Positions 6,959 through 13,737 of a stretch of 64,000 nucleotides of DNA are shown here, one piece after another. A program made the position numbers and the translations under genes. Position 1 is the first letter of the stretch; every line of letters begins with the position of its first letter. Under the pieces are notes generated by a model that was given only the letters and a program-made list of their open reading frames with translations, was not told the DNA's origin and did not search any database. The stretch covers positions 54,463-118,462 of the forward strand of contig NZ_FOFR01000018.1 in NCBI RefSeq assembly GCF_900110955.1. The letters are read 5' to 3'. Source of the DNA: Lentzea xinjiangensis. Lineage in GTDB: Bacteria > Actinomycetota > Actinomycetes > Mycobacteriales > Pseudonocardiaceae.

Positions 6959-7225
6959 TCAGGCCGCGTCGTGATCGGGTTCGGCGTCGAGGGTGCCGCC
7001 GGGGTGTTCCTTGATGTTGCGCATGGCTACGCGTTGCCGGTTGCTGGTGCCGCCCCAGATGCCGTCGAGCTCGGGGCGGGCGACGGCGTAGGCGAGGCAT
7101 TCGGCGCGGACTTCGCAGCTCAAACAGGTTCGGACGGCGTGGCGGATGCCGTCGCCCTTGGTCGGGAAGAACGCGTCGGGGTCGGTTTCGGCGCAGCGGC
7201 CGTGCATGAGGAAGTTGGGGATCAT
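6959..7225 (-). CDS. Second WhiB-like Fe-S regulator of the prophage (88 aa)
   Basis: Compact WhiB-like protein with cluster ligands C11, C34, C37 and C43 and the signature GIWGG at 55-59, followed by a basic segment (RQRVAMRNIKEH). Length is typical of phage and WhiB1-like proteins. The ATG at 7225 shares ATGA with the upstream gene. The presence of two different Wbl genes in one early operon suggests separate roles, for example one host-directed and one controlling phage genes (inference). Confidence 0.9.
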   Translation of the reverse strand: MIPNFLMHGRCAETDPDAFFPTKGDGIRHAVRTCLSCEVRAECLAYAVARPELDGIWGGTSNRQRVAMRNIKEHPGGTLDAEPDHDAA

Positions 7226-7713
7226 GCGGCGGTCCCGGTCTTCTTGGCGCCTCGTGCGCGGGCGGCGTGTTCGCGGACGACCCAGCGGTGGATGAGTGCG
7301 GGTTCGCCGTCGAGGTGGTCGCGGATCTCGTTCTCGGGCCAGCCGCGTTCGAGGAGGATGCGGACGACTTCGGCGCCTTCGTCATTGGTGAGGGCGTGTG
7401 CTGGGAGGTTGCCGGCGAGGGCGAGTTCGATCGCGAGGCGGGTGTTGATGTTCTGATGGGGGATGGGGAGTGCGTCGGTGCCGGGGTCGAGGTGGCGGAC
7501 CCAGCCGAGGGTGTCTTCGGTGCCGCGGTTGGGGTCGGACATGGCGGCGAGGGTGACGGCGAGCGCGGTCCAGGGGTGGACATCGTCCGGTGCGTCGAGG
7601 GCGGCGATGGCGTCGAGCGCGGCGGTGGTGGCTGCGGGGCCTTCGTCGTGGACGGCGCAGACGAGGCGGACGGCGAGGGGGACGAGGTTGTCGAGGTAGG
7701 TGGCTCTGTCCAC
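7222..7713 (-). CDS. Unknown helical phage protein (163 aa)
   Basis: Ala/Leu-rich, mostly helical and acidic protein ending in a basic tail (RWVVREHAARARGAKKTG). It starts at GTG 7713 with a GGAGA ribosome site and follows a 75-base gap. No family recognised. Its stop overlaps the start of the second WhiB-like gene. Confidence 0.65.
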   Translation of the reverse strand: MDRATYLDNLVPLAVRLVCAVHDEGPAATTAALDAIAALDAPDDVHPWTALAVTLAAMSDPNRGTEDTLGWVRHLDPGTDALPIPHQNINTRLAIELALAGNLPAHALTNDEGAEVVRILLERGWPENEIRDHLDGEPALIHRWVVREHAARARGAKKTGTAA

Positions 7714-7788
7714 TGTGGTCTCCGTGGTGCGTGAATGGCTGTGCGGGCCGCGCCGAGGGGAAGTTGGCGCGGCCCGCGGGTGGACAGG

Positions 7789-8160
7789 TCAGGCGGCGGG
7801 CTCGTCGAGGAACCGCCACTCGATCCGGGTCACGGTGTCGTTCTCGGTCATGCCCTGTGCCTCGGTGAAGTAGCGGCGCACGAACTCGGCGGGCTCCAGG
7901 CCGGGGAAGCCCTCGCGGGTCATCTCTGCCTCGCCGTACTTCCGGCGACCCCAGGACGGCAGGACCATCCCGAGTGGCTCCCGCCACACCTCGACGACCT
8001 CGACCTCGGCGACGCGGACGAGCGGCTCGCCGGGCTTGCGGCCCATGACCTTGCGGCACAGGGTGAGGCGGTCGCCGGGCTTGAGGAAGGTCCAGCCCTT
8101 GCGGCGGGTGACGGTCTTGGTGCGGTTGCGCACGGCGTCCTCGGTGAACGCGACGCTCAT
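7789..8160 (-). CDS. ASCH-domain protein, phage type (123 aa)
   Basis: The sequence MSVAFTEDAVRNRTKTVTRR, then GWTFLKPGDRLTLCRKVMGR and VRVAEVEVVEVWREPLG, fits the ASCH fold: a PUA-related RNA/nucleotide-binding domain frequent in actinophages. The start is chosen at ATG 8160, sharing one base with the preceding TGA. Related ASCH proteins bind RNA, and one bacterial member hydrolyses N4-acetylcytidine; the role here is unknown. It has been proposed that phage ASCH proteins modulate translation or modified nucleotides (inference). Confidence 0.75.
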   Translation of the reverse strand: MSVAFTEDAVRNRTKTVTRRKGWTFLKPGDRLTLCRKVMGRKPGEPLVRVAEVEVVEVWREPLGMVLPSWGRRKYGEAEMTREGFPGLEPAEFVRRYFTEAQGMTENDTVTRIEWRFLDEPAA

Positions 8161-8531
8161 CAGGCGGGGCACGGGAGGACCTGCTTTCCGTCGCGGGCGC
8201 CGCGCCAGTACGAGTTGCGGCTGCCCTTGCGGGAGCGGTTGCGGCTGGGGCTGAGTCCGGCTTCGAGCTCGCGAACGATCCGGCCGGCCTGTGCCCACGT
8301 GCCCATCACCGACGAGACGAGGTTGCGGTCGTAGCCGTCGGGCCGTTCGTGCCGGACGAGCTGGTGCACGTCGTCGGCGGTGAACGGGCGGTTGTTGCGG
8401 GCGCAGACGGCCACGGCGATCTCGATGACGGTGCGGTCGTCGCGGTGGCCGGTGGTGCCGGCGGCGAGGTTGGCGGCCTGTCCGGCACGCCGGTCCGCGT
8501 ACGCCAGTTCGAGCGTGGTCTGGTCGGTCAT
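8160..8531 (-). CDS. Unknown phage protein with winged-helix-like middle (123 aa)
   Basis: The central part (TVIEIAVAVCARNNRPFTADDVHQLV then VSSVMGTWAQAGRIVRELE) looks like a small winged-helix or HTH unit found in phage DNA-binding proteins. The C-terminus is basic (SRNRSRKGSRNSYWRG). Nucleic-acid binding is likely but the target is unknown. The ATG at 8531 is coupled by ATGA to the upstream gene. Confidence 0.65.
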   Translation of the reverse strand: MTDQTTLELAYADRRAGQAANLAAGTTGHRDDRTVIEIAVAVCARNNRPFTADDVHQLVRHERPDGYDRNLVSSVMGTWAQAGRIVRELEAGLSPSRNRSRKGSRNSYWRGARDGKQVLPCPA

Positions 8532-8875
8532 GGCGTCCTCTCGGGGGTCGGCCAGGTGACGGTCATCGAGTGACCACCGGCCTCGGCTTGCGCCGGGGTG
8601 GTGGTACCGATGTGCGGGAGTGCGTGGTGCCTGTCGAGGCCACAGGCGATGCCCGTGGAACCCTCGATCTCGCGGCAGGTCGGGTGCTCGAAGGTGAGGT
8701 CGGCTGCCCAGGAGAACCGGGTGCCGTCGTCGCGTTCGATGACGAACGTGGGGCAGGCGTAGTAGCCGACCACGTGCCCGGCGTCGTGCGGCAGGCCCCC
8801 GCCGTTGGTGTACGTCAGGACCTCAGCCCGCTTGTGCACAGCTGCGTGGGGGTTGATCGGTTCACGAAGCGGCAC
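8528..8875 (-). CDS. Unknown phage protein (115 aa)
   Basis: Soluble protein with scattered Cys/His (YYACPTFVIE, HPTCREIEGSTGIACGLDRHHALPH) that could bind zinc. The GTG start at 8875 has GGAGAGGAAGG upstream and overlaps the previous gene by 14 bases. A longer frame exists upstream but lacks this ribosome site. Family not recognised. Confidence 0.6.
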   Translation of the reverse strand: MPLREPINPHAAVHKRAEVLTYTNGGGLPHDAGHVVGYYACPTFVIERDDGTRFSWAADLTFEHPTCREIEGSTGIACGLDRHHALPHIGTTTPAQAEAGGHSMTVTWPTPERTP

Positions 8876-9143
8876 GGCGGGCCTTCCTCTCCATCTTGCG
8901 GATGTGGCGGAGTTCGGCGCGGCGCTTCCATGCGCACACAACGGCTGCCCGGACGAGGTAGCGGGCCAAGCGGAGCGCGTCGGGCGGGTCCATCACGGTC
9001 GACTCGAAGCCGTCCACGTAGGACTCGACACGGATCCACACGTTCCACCAGCCCCAGCCGGACACCTGAACGTTGATCTCGCCGCCCGCCTCCGGGGCGA
9101 CGCCAGCGCTGAACGGCTCACCCGCGTACTTCTGCTCAGCCAC
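8862..9143 (-). CDS. Unknown small phage protein (93 aa)
   Basis: The first half is beta-rich with many Trp (VSGWGWWNVWIRVESYVDGFEST). The second half is a basic helix (ALRLARYLVRAAVVCAWKRR, HIRKMERKARRAAS). The GTG start at 9143 overlaps the preceding gene by eight bases. The basic tail suggests nucleic-acid binding; no family recognised. Confidence 0.6.
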   Translation of the reverse strand: MAEQKYAGEPFSAGVAPEAGGEINVQVSGWGWWNVWIRVESYVDGFESTVMDPPDALRLARYLVRAAVVCAWKRRAELRHIRKMERKARRAAS

Positions 9144-9648
9144 GGTCGGCCTCCAGCTCGTCGAGCGGGATCATGATCTGGTTGGGGTCATCCCGGCGCG
9201 GCACCAGCAACGGCTGCCAGTCCGACGCGTCCGGACTGCCCGACTCGCACGCGTCGCAGCCGCCCGAATCCGGCGCCTCAGCGCGCGGCCACTCCTCAAC
9301 GTGGCCGCAGACGTGCTGCCACAGCACGCCCTTCGCTCCCCACCCGCCAGCGGGCGCCTGAACCAGCGCGTCCGGCACCGTGAGCGGCTGCCGCACCTCG
9401 GCCAGCGCCAGCAGCATCCGGCCGTGTCCGCGCGCGAAGTACTCGACCTTGCCGTCGTCCATCTCGACCGCGTCGCCGTTGAGCGTGGTGACCAGACGTC
9501 TGATGATGCGACCGAGGTCCTCGTCGACCGCCGCGTACTTCGCGGTCGTCTGAAAGAGCGCTTGGAACAGGGGCCGCGACAGGTTCTGTCGGCGGAGCAG
9601 TTCGGCGGCGTCCTCGGGGGTGAGATCGTGCGTCTTGCTCTTGATCAT
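9136..9648 (-). CDS. Unknown phage protein with Cys-rich zinc-like segment (170 aa)
   Basis: The N-terminal half is helical (LTPEDAAELLRRQNLSRPLFQAL). The C-terminal half contains WQHVCGHVEEW and GGCDACESGSPD, a C-x-H plus C-x2-C arrangement that could hold zinc. The ATG at 9648 is coupled by ATGA to the gene upstream. It sits between the recombination genes and replication-side genes, but the sequence does not give a function. Confidence 0.65.
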   Translation of the reverse strand: MIKSKTHDLTPEDAAELLRRQNLSRPLFQALFQTTAKYAAVDEDLGRIIRRLVTTLNGDAVEMDDGKVEYFARGHGRMLLALAEVRQPLTVPDALVQAPAGGWGAKGVLWQHVCGHVEEWPRAEAPDSGGCDACESGSPDASDWQPLLVPRRDDPNQIMIPLDELEADRG

Positions 9649-10157
9649 GCTGCGGTCACCTCCAGGTGAAGTTGCTTCGCGGTGGTGCCGGCGACCCGGC
9701 AGGCCTTGCTGATCGCGCTCGTGCCCAGCCCGCGCTCGGCGAGACGGCGCGCGACGATCCGCTGCTCGGCGTGCGTCAGCGGGCGCCCGATCTGGAACCG
9801 GTCGGCGTCCCGGATCGCCCAGTTCTCGGCGCGGCCGATCGCCCGCTCGACGACCTCCTCGTCCACGGTGGCGTTCAGGCGCTCGACGCACGCCTCGGCG
9901 ACGGGCAGCCCGAGCGCGGCCACGAGACGCTGGAACACCGGCTGTTTGTCGATCTCGCGGAGCAGGTCGCCGAGAACCTCGACCGGAACGCGGACGCTGT
10001 CCTGCCTGCCGGTGCGGATGTGGTAGCCCCTGCGGTGCAGGCGGTAGGCCTCGGCGCACGCGTCGCAGCCGCGTTCGTTCGCGGCGCGGTGCGCGTCGTG
10101 GCCGGGCAAGGTGCCGCACGACGGGCGGTCGACCGGCTCGTCCTGGTACTTGGTCAC
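9645..10157 (-). CDS. Unknown phage protein with HTH-like C-terminus (170 aa)
   Basis: The N-terminus has a C-x2-C-containing zinc-like loop (CGTLPGHDAHRAANERGCDACAEAYRLHR), a pattern seen in many actinophage proteins. The C-terminus (LTHAEQRIVARRLAERGLGTSAISKACRVAGTTAKQL) looks like a helix-turn-helix. A DNA-binding role is likely. The GTG start at 10157 shares one base with the preceding TAG. Confidence 0.65.
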   Translation of the reverse strand: MTKYQDEPVDRPSCGTLPGHDAHRAANERGCDACAEAYRLHRRGYHIRTGRQDSVRVPVEVLGDLLREIDKQPVFQRLVAALGLPVAEACVERLNATVDEEVVERAIGRAENWAIRDADRFQIGRPLTHAEQRIVARRLAERGLGTSAISKACRVAGTTAKQLHLEVTAA

Positions 10158-10408
10158 TAGGCGCGTCCTTCCTGGTCCTGTCTGGTGAGGTGCCACACCT
10201 CGCGGTTGCCGTGCCGCCGGCACTGGTAGGCGTGGGCTTCGATCGGGCCGCCCCGTCGGCGCTGCCACAGCTCGCCGAGTGAGTCGTCGGCCGCCTCCCT
10301 GGTGGGGTAGGACTTCTTGCGGCAGTGCCACTCCGGGGTGCGCTTGGCCAGGGGCGGCCGGTACGGGTGCACCGGCCGCTTCCTCGGCATGTCCGCCGGG
10401 GAGATCAC
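10157..10408 (-). CDS. Unknown basic phage protein (83 aa)
   Basis: Strongly basic small protein with His and Cys spaced like a zinc ribbon (WHCRKKSYPTREAADDSL, YQCRRHGNREVWHLT). The pattern of short C-x-R-K/H-x motifs is typical of single-zinc phage nucleic-acid-binding proteins. The start is GTG 10408 (GTGA overlap); an internal ATG at 10390 is the alternative. Confidence 0.6.
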   Translation of the reverse strand: MISPADMPRKRPVHPYRPPLAKRTPEWHCRKKSYPTREAADDSLGELWQRRRGGPIEAHAYQCRRHGNREVWHLTRQDQEGRA

Positions 10409-11265
10409 TCGTCGACCACTTCGCCGTCGATGACGCCGTCGTCCACAACCGGCAGGTTCGACAGGTCCGCGGGCTCGCCGTCAACTTCGACGCCAGGCGC
10501 GAAGTCCGCCGGCCTCTGCTCGGCGGCCACCTCCTGCGCCGCGCGCAACTGCTCGCGCATGTACTCGGCTGAGGTCGGCACCCACTTCGCGAGCTGGCGC
10601 ACCGCGGACTTGAGCCACATCGACGCCTCGTGCTTCACCCACGGCGAGTACTCGGAGTTCGCGCCCTGCGACGAGGCCTTGATTTTCTCGATCGCGGCCC
10701 TGTTCAGCACGACGACCTTCGATGTCGCGCCGTCCTTCATCACCGCGTACGCGTAGACCAGGCGCAGGCGCCCGCGGTCCTCGGAGTCCCAGTCGATGCG
10801 GTGGATCGGCCGCTCGTGCACGCCGGGCTGGTACTCGAACTCGTCGCCGCCGTAGACGCACTCGGCCACCACCGAGGAGATCGCACCGGCTCGGAACATC
10901 AACTCGATGTAGCCCTGGTAGCCGACGATTCCGAGGATCTCCAGCTTGCCCTTCACCTTGCGCGGAGTGAGGTAGTACTGCTCGGTGCCAGGCTCCAAGC
11001 CAAGGCGCGCGGACTCCAGCAGCGACGCCAGAAACACGCCGGGGTTGTTCGTGGCGGCGAGCTCCAGTTCGGTGCACGAGCCGCCGCCAGGCGCCGGAAC
11101 CCGCTTGCCCTTCTTCAGCGCGCCCTGCGCGAGCCGGACCCACGTGTCGGGCTTCACGTGCGACGGCAGCACGGCGGTGAAGCTCTGCGAGTACTGCTTG
11201 ACGAGACCGCCGGGCGTGTTGTCGCGGGTCGCGACAGCCGCCGTGATCGTCTGTGCTTCGGTCAT
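10405..11265 (-). CDS. recT: RecT-family single-strand annealing recombinase (286 aa)
   Basis: RecT family: binds single-stranded DNA and anneals complementary strands in phage recombination, working with the exonuclease encoded next to it. Family features include AVLPSHVKPDTWVRLAQGAL, ELAATNNPGVFLASLLESARLGLEPG, LGIVGYQGYIELMFRAG and the AMW-like EASMWLKSAVRQLAKWVPTS segment. The acidic C-terminal tail (DDGVIDGEVVDE) is also typical. The ATG at 11265 is coupled by ATGA to the exonuclease gene, matching the usual recE-recT pairing. Confidence 0.92.
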   Translation of the reverse strand: MTEAQTITAAVATRDNTPGGLVKQYSQSFTAVLPSHVKPDTWVRLAQGALKKGKRVPAPGGGSCTELELAATNNPGVFLASLLESARLGLEPGTEQYYLTPRKVKGKLEILGIVGYQGYIELMFRAGAISSVVAECVYGGDEFEYQPGVHERPIHRIDWDSEDRGRLRLVYAYAVMKDGATSKVVVLNRAAIEKIKASSQGANSEYSPWVKHEASMWLKSAVRQLAKWVPTSAEYMREQLRAAQEVAAEQRPADFAPGVEVDGEPADLSNLPVVDDGVIDGEVVDE

Positions 11266-12182
11266 GCTGCTCGACTCACCTTCTGGCCAGGGGCCTTCTT
11301 CGGGGTGTGCTTGAGATAGGGCGGCTTGTCGCCGCGGCCGGGGATGCGCATGGCGATCTGCTGCCCGTTGTGGACGGCGCGGCGGGCTCGGCCCATCGCG
11401 TCCAGCAGGACGCCGGAGGCACGGGCCTTCTCTTCTTCGGCGGTCGCGAGTGCCGTGAGCGCTTTGAGGTACGGCACCGCGACGTCGTCCGTGACCTCGA
11501 TCGCCTCGTCGTCGATGTCCGGGTGGAGTTCGCGGACGGTCTGCCAGGTCGAGGAGTGGGCGTCGATGTCCGGTCGGACGCCGGGGCTCTCGCCGTTCGG
11601 CAGGGTGTCGAGGAACGCGCGGGCTTCGTTGCGCATCAGCCGGCACTCGTCCGCCGAGTAGTCCACGTGGTACTCGGCATAGCCGGTGACGCCGAAGAAC
11701 ACGGCGAGGTCGACGCGCTCGAAGCCCTGCGCGGGGCCGCCGAACGTGTCGAGGTACCAGAGGCACTGCGCCCGGTAGTAGATCGGGATCTGGTCGGTTC
11801 CCTGCTCGCCCCAGCCCTCGGTCATCGGCGAGTACTTCGCCTCGACGATGCGCGGCCCGAGAGCGTCGACGTTCGCGACCTGCCAGGGCCGCAGACTGTT
11901 GCGCCACGTGCCCGGCCGGGTGTTCAGCTCGGCGTCGTGCTGACGGGCGTACTCGCCGAGGATCACCGGTTCCAGCAGTTTGCCCCAGCGCATCAGGTCG
12001 TTCTCGACCTCGTCCGAGACCATTCCGGCCATGCGGTGCCACAGCGAGAAGCGGGACTCCCACGGGCTGAAGCCCATGACCGCGGCGATGCGACTGCCAG
12101 TGATCGCGTTCGCGCGGGCAGCGTGCCATTCCGGCGAACCAGCCTCGAAGGCGCCGACATGCTCGGCGATCCCCAGCGTCAT
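11262..12182 (-). CDS. YqaJ-type viral recombinase exonuclease (306 aa)
   Basis: Member of the lambda-exonuclease/RecE/YqaJ family, which resects double-stranded ends to give RecT its substrate. Signature ITGSRIAAVMGFSPWESRF lies at 27-45, RWGKLLEP with E71 at 65-72, and the catalytic core with D106 and E114-A-K116 (IVEAKYSP) at 104-119. The C-terminal third has a helical tail and a basic end. The ATG at 12182 overlaps the upstream stop. Together with RecT it forms a complete annealing-type recombination module. Confidence 0.9.
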   Translation of the reverse strand: MTLGIAEHVGAFEAGSPEWHAARANAITGSRIAAVMGFSPWESRFSLWHRMAGMVSDEVENDLMRWGKLLEPVILGEYARQHDAELNTRPGTWRNSLRPWQVANVDALGPRIVEAKYSPMTEGWGEQGTDQIPIYYRAQCLWYLDTFGGPAQGFERVDLAVFFGVTGYAEYHVDYSADECRLMRNEARAFLDTLPNGESPGVRPDIDAHSSTWQTVRELHPDIDDEAIEVTDDVAVPYLKALTALATAEEEKARASGVLLDAMGRARRAVHNGQQIAMRIPGRGDKPPYLKHTPKKAPGQKVSRAA

Positions 12183-12412
12183 CGCTGCTCCAGCCCAACC
12201 AGGGCGGCAAGCTGCCGCATGCCTTCGTCGGGATCGGTGACGTGCTGGCGCTCGAACTCGCGGCGCACCAAGTCCTCCAGCTCGGCGGCAGGGATGAGCT
12301 GTGCCGGAGCCGGCGCGTTCGCGAACTCGTTCGCCGCCTCGATCACGAAGCCGATGAGCAGTGCGAGCAGCAGACCGGTCGCGAGCGCGCCGAAGATCTC
12401 CAGGCCGCTCAC
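12179..12412 (-). CDS. Small N-terminally anchored membrane protein (77 aa)
   Basis: One hydrophobic span (about residues 4-25, IFGALATGLLLALLIGFVI) is followed by a charged helical domain (ELEDLVRREFERQHV). It starts at GTG 12412 with GTGA overlap. Orientation would put most of the protein in the cytoplasm or periplasm depending on topology. Function unknown. Confidence 0.65.
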   Translation of the reverse strand: MSGLEIFGALATGLLLALLIGFVIEAANEFANAPAPAQLIPAAELEDLVRREFERQHVTDPDEGMRQLAALVGLEQR

Positions 12413-12699
12413 AGCGACACCTCGACCAGCACCTCGTGCCCGGCGCGGTCCCAGTGCGCGGCCTTCGCCTCGTTGACCAGGCGCGGCACGCAGTGGTGGC
12501 AGCACTCCTTGCGGAAGTCCTCGCGCGTCTCGTGCGGGTTCGGCTCGGCCGACACCCTCACCTTCGCCACCGCGCCCTCCGCACCGCAGTGCACGCACGG
12601 GTCCGGCACGATGTCGTCCGTCGGCTCAACGTCGACACCGAACTGCAGGGCCATGAACGTCAGCGCGGTGGTCAGGCGCGTGTCGTATGCTGTCGTCAT
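12409..12699 (-). CDS. Unknown Cys/His-rich phage early protein (96 aa)
   Basis: The centre carries DPCVHCGAEG and RKECCHHCVPRL, two C-x2-C-like pairs consistent with a zinc ribbon. It starts at ATG 12699 with an AAGGAAG ribosome site. It is the first gene after the Cro-like gene in the leftward operon, separated by 86 bases. No family recognised. Confidence 0.65.
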   Translation of the reverse strand: MTTAYDTRLTTALTFMALQFGVDVEPTDDIVPDPCVHCGAEGAVAKVRVSAEPNPHETREDFRKECCHHCVPRLVNEAKAAHWDRAGHEVLVEVSL

Positions 12700-12785
12700 C
12701 GGTTCACTTCCTTCGCGGGTGGTGGGTCGTCTCCTGAGGGCCCCGCCGCCGGGGTGGTTCCTGGCGATGCGGGGCCTTCGCACGT

Positions 12786-13043
12786 TCAGAACTTGAAGAG
12801 GTCCTCGAACTTCGCTCTGGGCAAGGCCTTGAGCACGCCAGCGATGAACCGCGTGGACGGCTCGACGTGGTTGCCGATCACGCGCTGCAGGGTCGACTCG
12901 TTCACGCCGATGCGTTCCGCCAGCGCCGCGTTCGAGGTAATGCCGGCGGCGTCGCGGTGCGCGAGCAAGACCTCGCGGTCGACGCGCAGAGCGGGCTCCG
13001 CTGATCTGGAGTTAGGGGTGTTGCTGGGGGAGGTGGCTTGCAT
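12786..13043 (-). CDS. Cro-like HTH repressor, first gene of the leftward early operon (85 aa)
   Basis: Small XRE-type protein. The HTH lies at about 34-56 (GITSNAALAERIGVNESTLQRVI) and is followed by a short helical tail, a size and layout fitting Cro. Its ATG at 13043 has no ribosome site: the promoter -10 (TAACGT) ends just six bases before it, so the mRNA is probably leaderless. An operator-like palindrome covers the start codon and another covers the -35, so it is directly opposed to the CI-like gene transcribed the other way. Confidence 0.85.
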   Translation of the reverse strand: MQATSPSNTPNSRSAEPALRVDREVLLAHRDAAGITSNAALAERIGVNESTLQRVIGNHVEPSTRFIAGVLKALPRAKFEDLFKF

Positions 13044-13082
13044 GCATGCACGTTAGTACATGCCATGCATGCATGCAAGTAG
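13034..13082 (-). promoter_or_regulatory. cro promoter with two operators
   Basis: On the minus strand, -35 TTGCAT (13073-13078), a 17-base spacer and -10 TAACGT (13050-13055) lead into the Cro-like ATG at 13043. Two copies of the prophage palindrome lie at 13034-13055 (8 of 11 matches in each half) and 13061-13082 (10 of 11 in one half). They cover the start and the -35. Confidence 0.8.
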
Positions 13083-13135
13083 TTGCGACCGTGTAACTAC
13101 GGCGTTCGGGGCAAAAAGGTTAGGTGGGGCTAGCC

Positions 13136-13160
13136 GTACTTGCATGCATGCAAGTACGAT
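13136..13160 (+). promoter_or_regulatory. Perfect 22-base operator at the CI-like repressor promoter
   Basis: GTACTTGCATG is followed directly by its reverse complement CATGCAAGTAC (13136-13157). A possible -10, TACGAT (13155-13160), overlaps the right edge and lies eight bases before the repressor ATG, suggesting a leaderless, autoregulated transcript. No good -35 is visible. Confidence 0.75.
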
Positions 13161-13168
13161 GCACGGCT

Positions 13169-13606
13169 ATGGACAGCCATCGGGGGCGGCCGTTCGGCGA
13201 CTACCTACGAGCCGAACTCAAGCAACGCGACATGACCGCATACCAACTCGCCGAGAAGACGGGCATCGCACAGCCCGTCCTCAGCAGATGGATGGGCGGC
13301 AAAACCGTGCCCACCATCGACAACCTGCGGCCCGTCGCCGAAGCGCTCAACCTGCCGCTCCTCGAACTCGTCGTACGCGCCGGCCTCCTCACCGAGGAAG
13401 AAGCCGGAGCCAAGCTGAAGCTCGTCAACACCACCGCCGACAAGCTCAGCGACGACGAGCTGCTCGCCGAAGTCGGCCGGCGCATGAAGAGGCCTGGGGC
13501 GCTGCGGCCGCCGACGCGTGCCGAAATCGAGGCGAACCCCGAGCGGTTCATCGTCGTTGATCCAGGCAAGAGGGACCACCGCGAGCCGGGGCGCAAGCGG
13601 TCGTGA
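13169..13606 (+). CDS. CI-like XRE-family prophage repressor (145 aa)
   Basis: The N-terminal XRE HTH (residues about 9-65) includes LKQRDMTAYQLAEKTGIAQPVLSRWMGGK and VAEALNLPLLELVVRAG. The remaining 80 residues are charged and helical and lack the S24 peptidase/LexA-like cleavage domain of lambda CI, so induction must work differently. The ATG at 13169 follows the perfect operator by 11 bases and lacks a ribosome site (leaderless pattern). It is divergent from the Cro-like gene across shared operators. The likely role is maintaining lysogeny by silencing both leftward promoters (inference). Confidence 0.85.
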   Translation: MDSHRGRPFGDYLRAELKQRDMTAYQLAEKTGIAQPVLSRWMGGKTVPTIDNLRPVAEALNLPLLELVVRAGLLTEEEAGAKLKLVNTTADKLSDDELLAEVGRRMKRPGALRPPTRAEIEANPERFIVVDPGKRDHREPGRKRS

Positions 13607-13737
13607 GCGGCGCCACACCCTAGCGGTTGAAGGTTGAACAAGCCACGATCTTCATAGATTCGTGAAATAAATTCGGCCAACCGAGTGGCCCCGTGAATTC
13701 CAAGTAACAAGACAAAGATCATCCGCGCTACTCGGTC

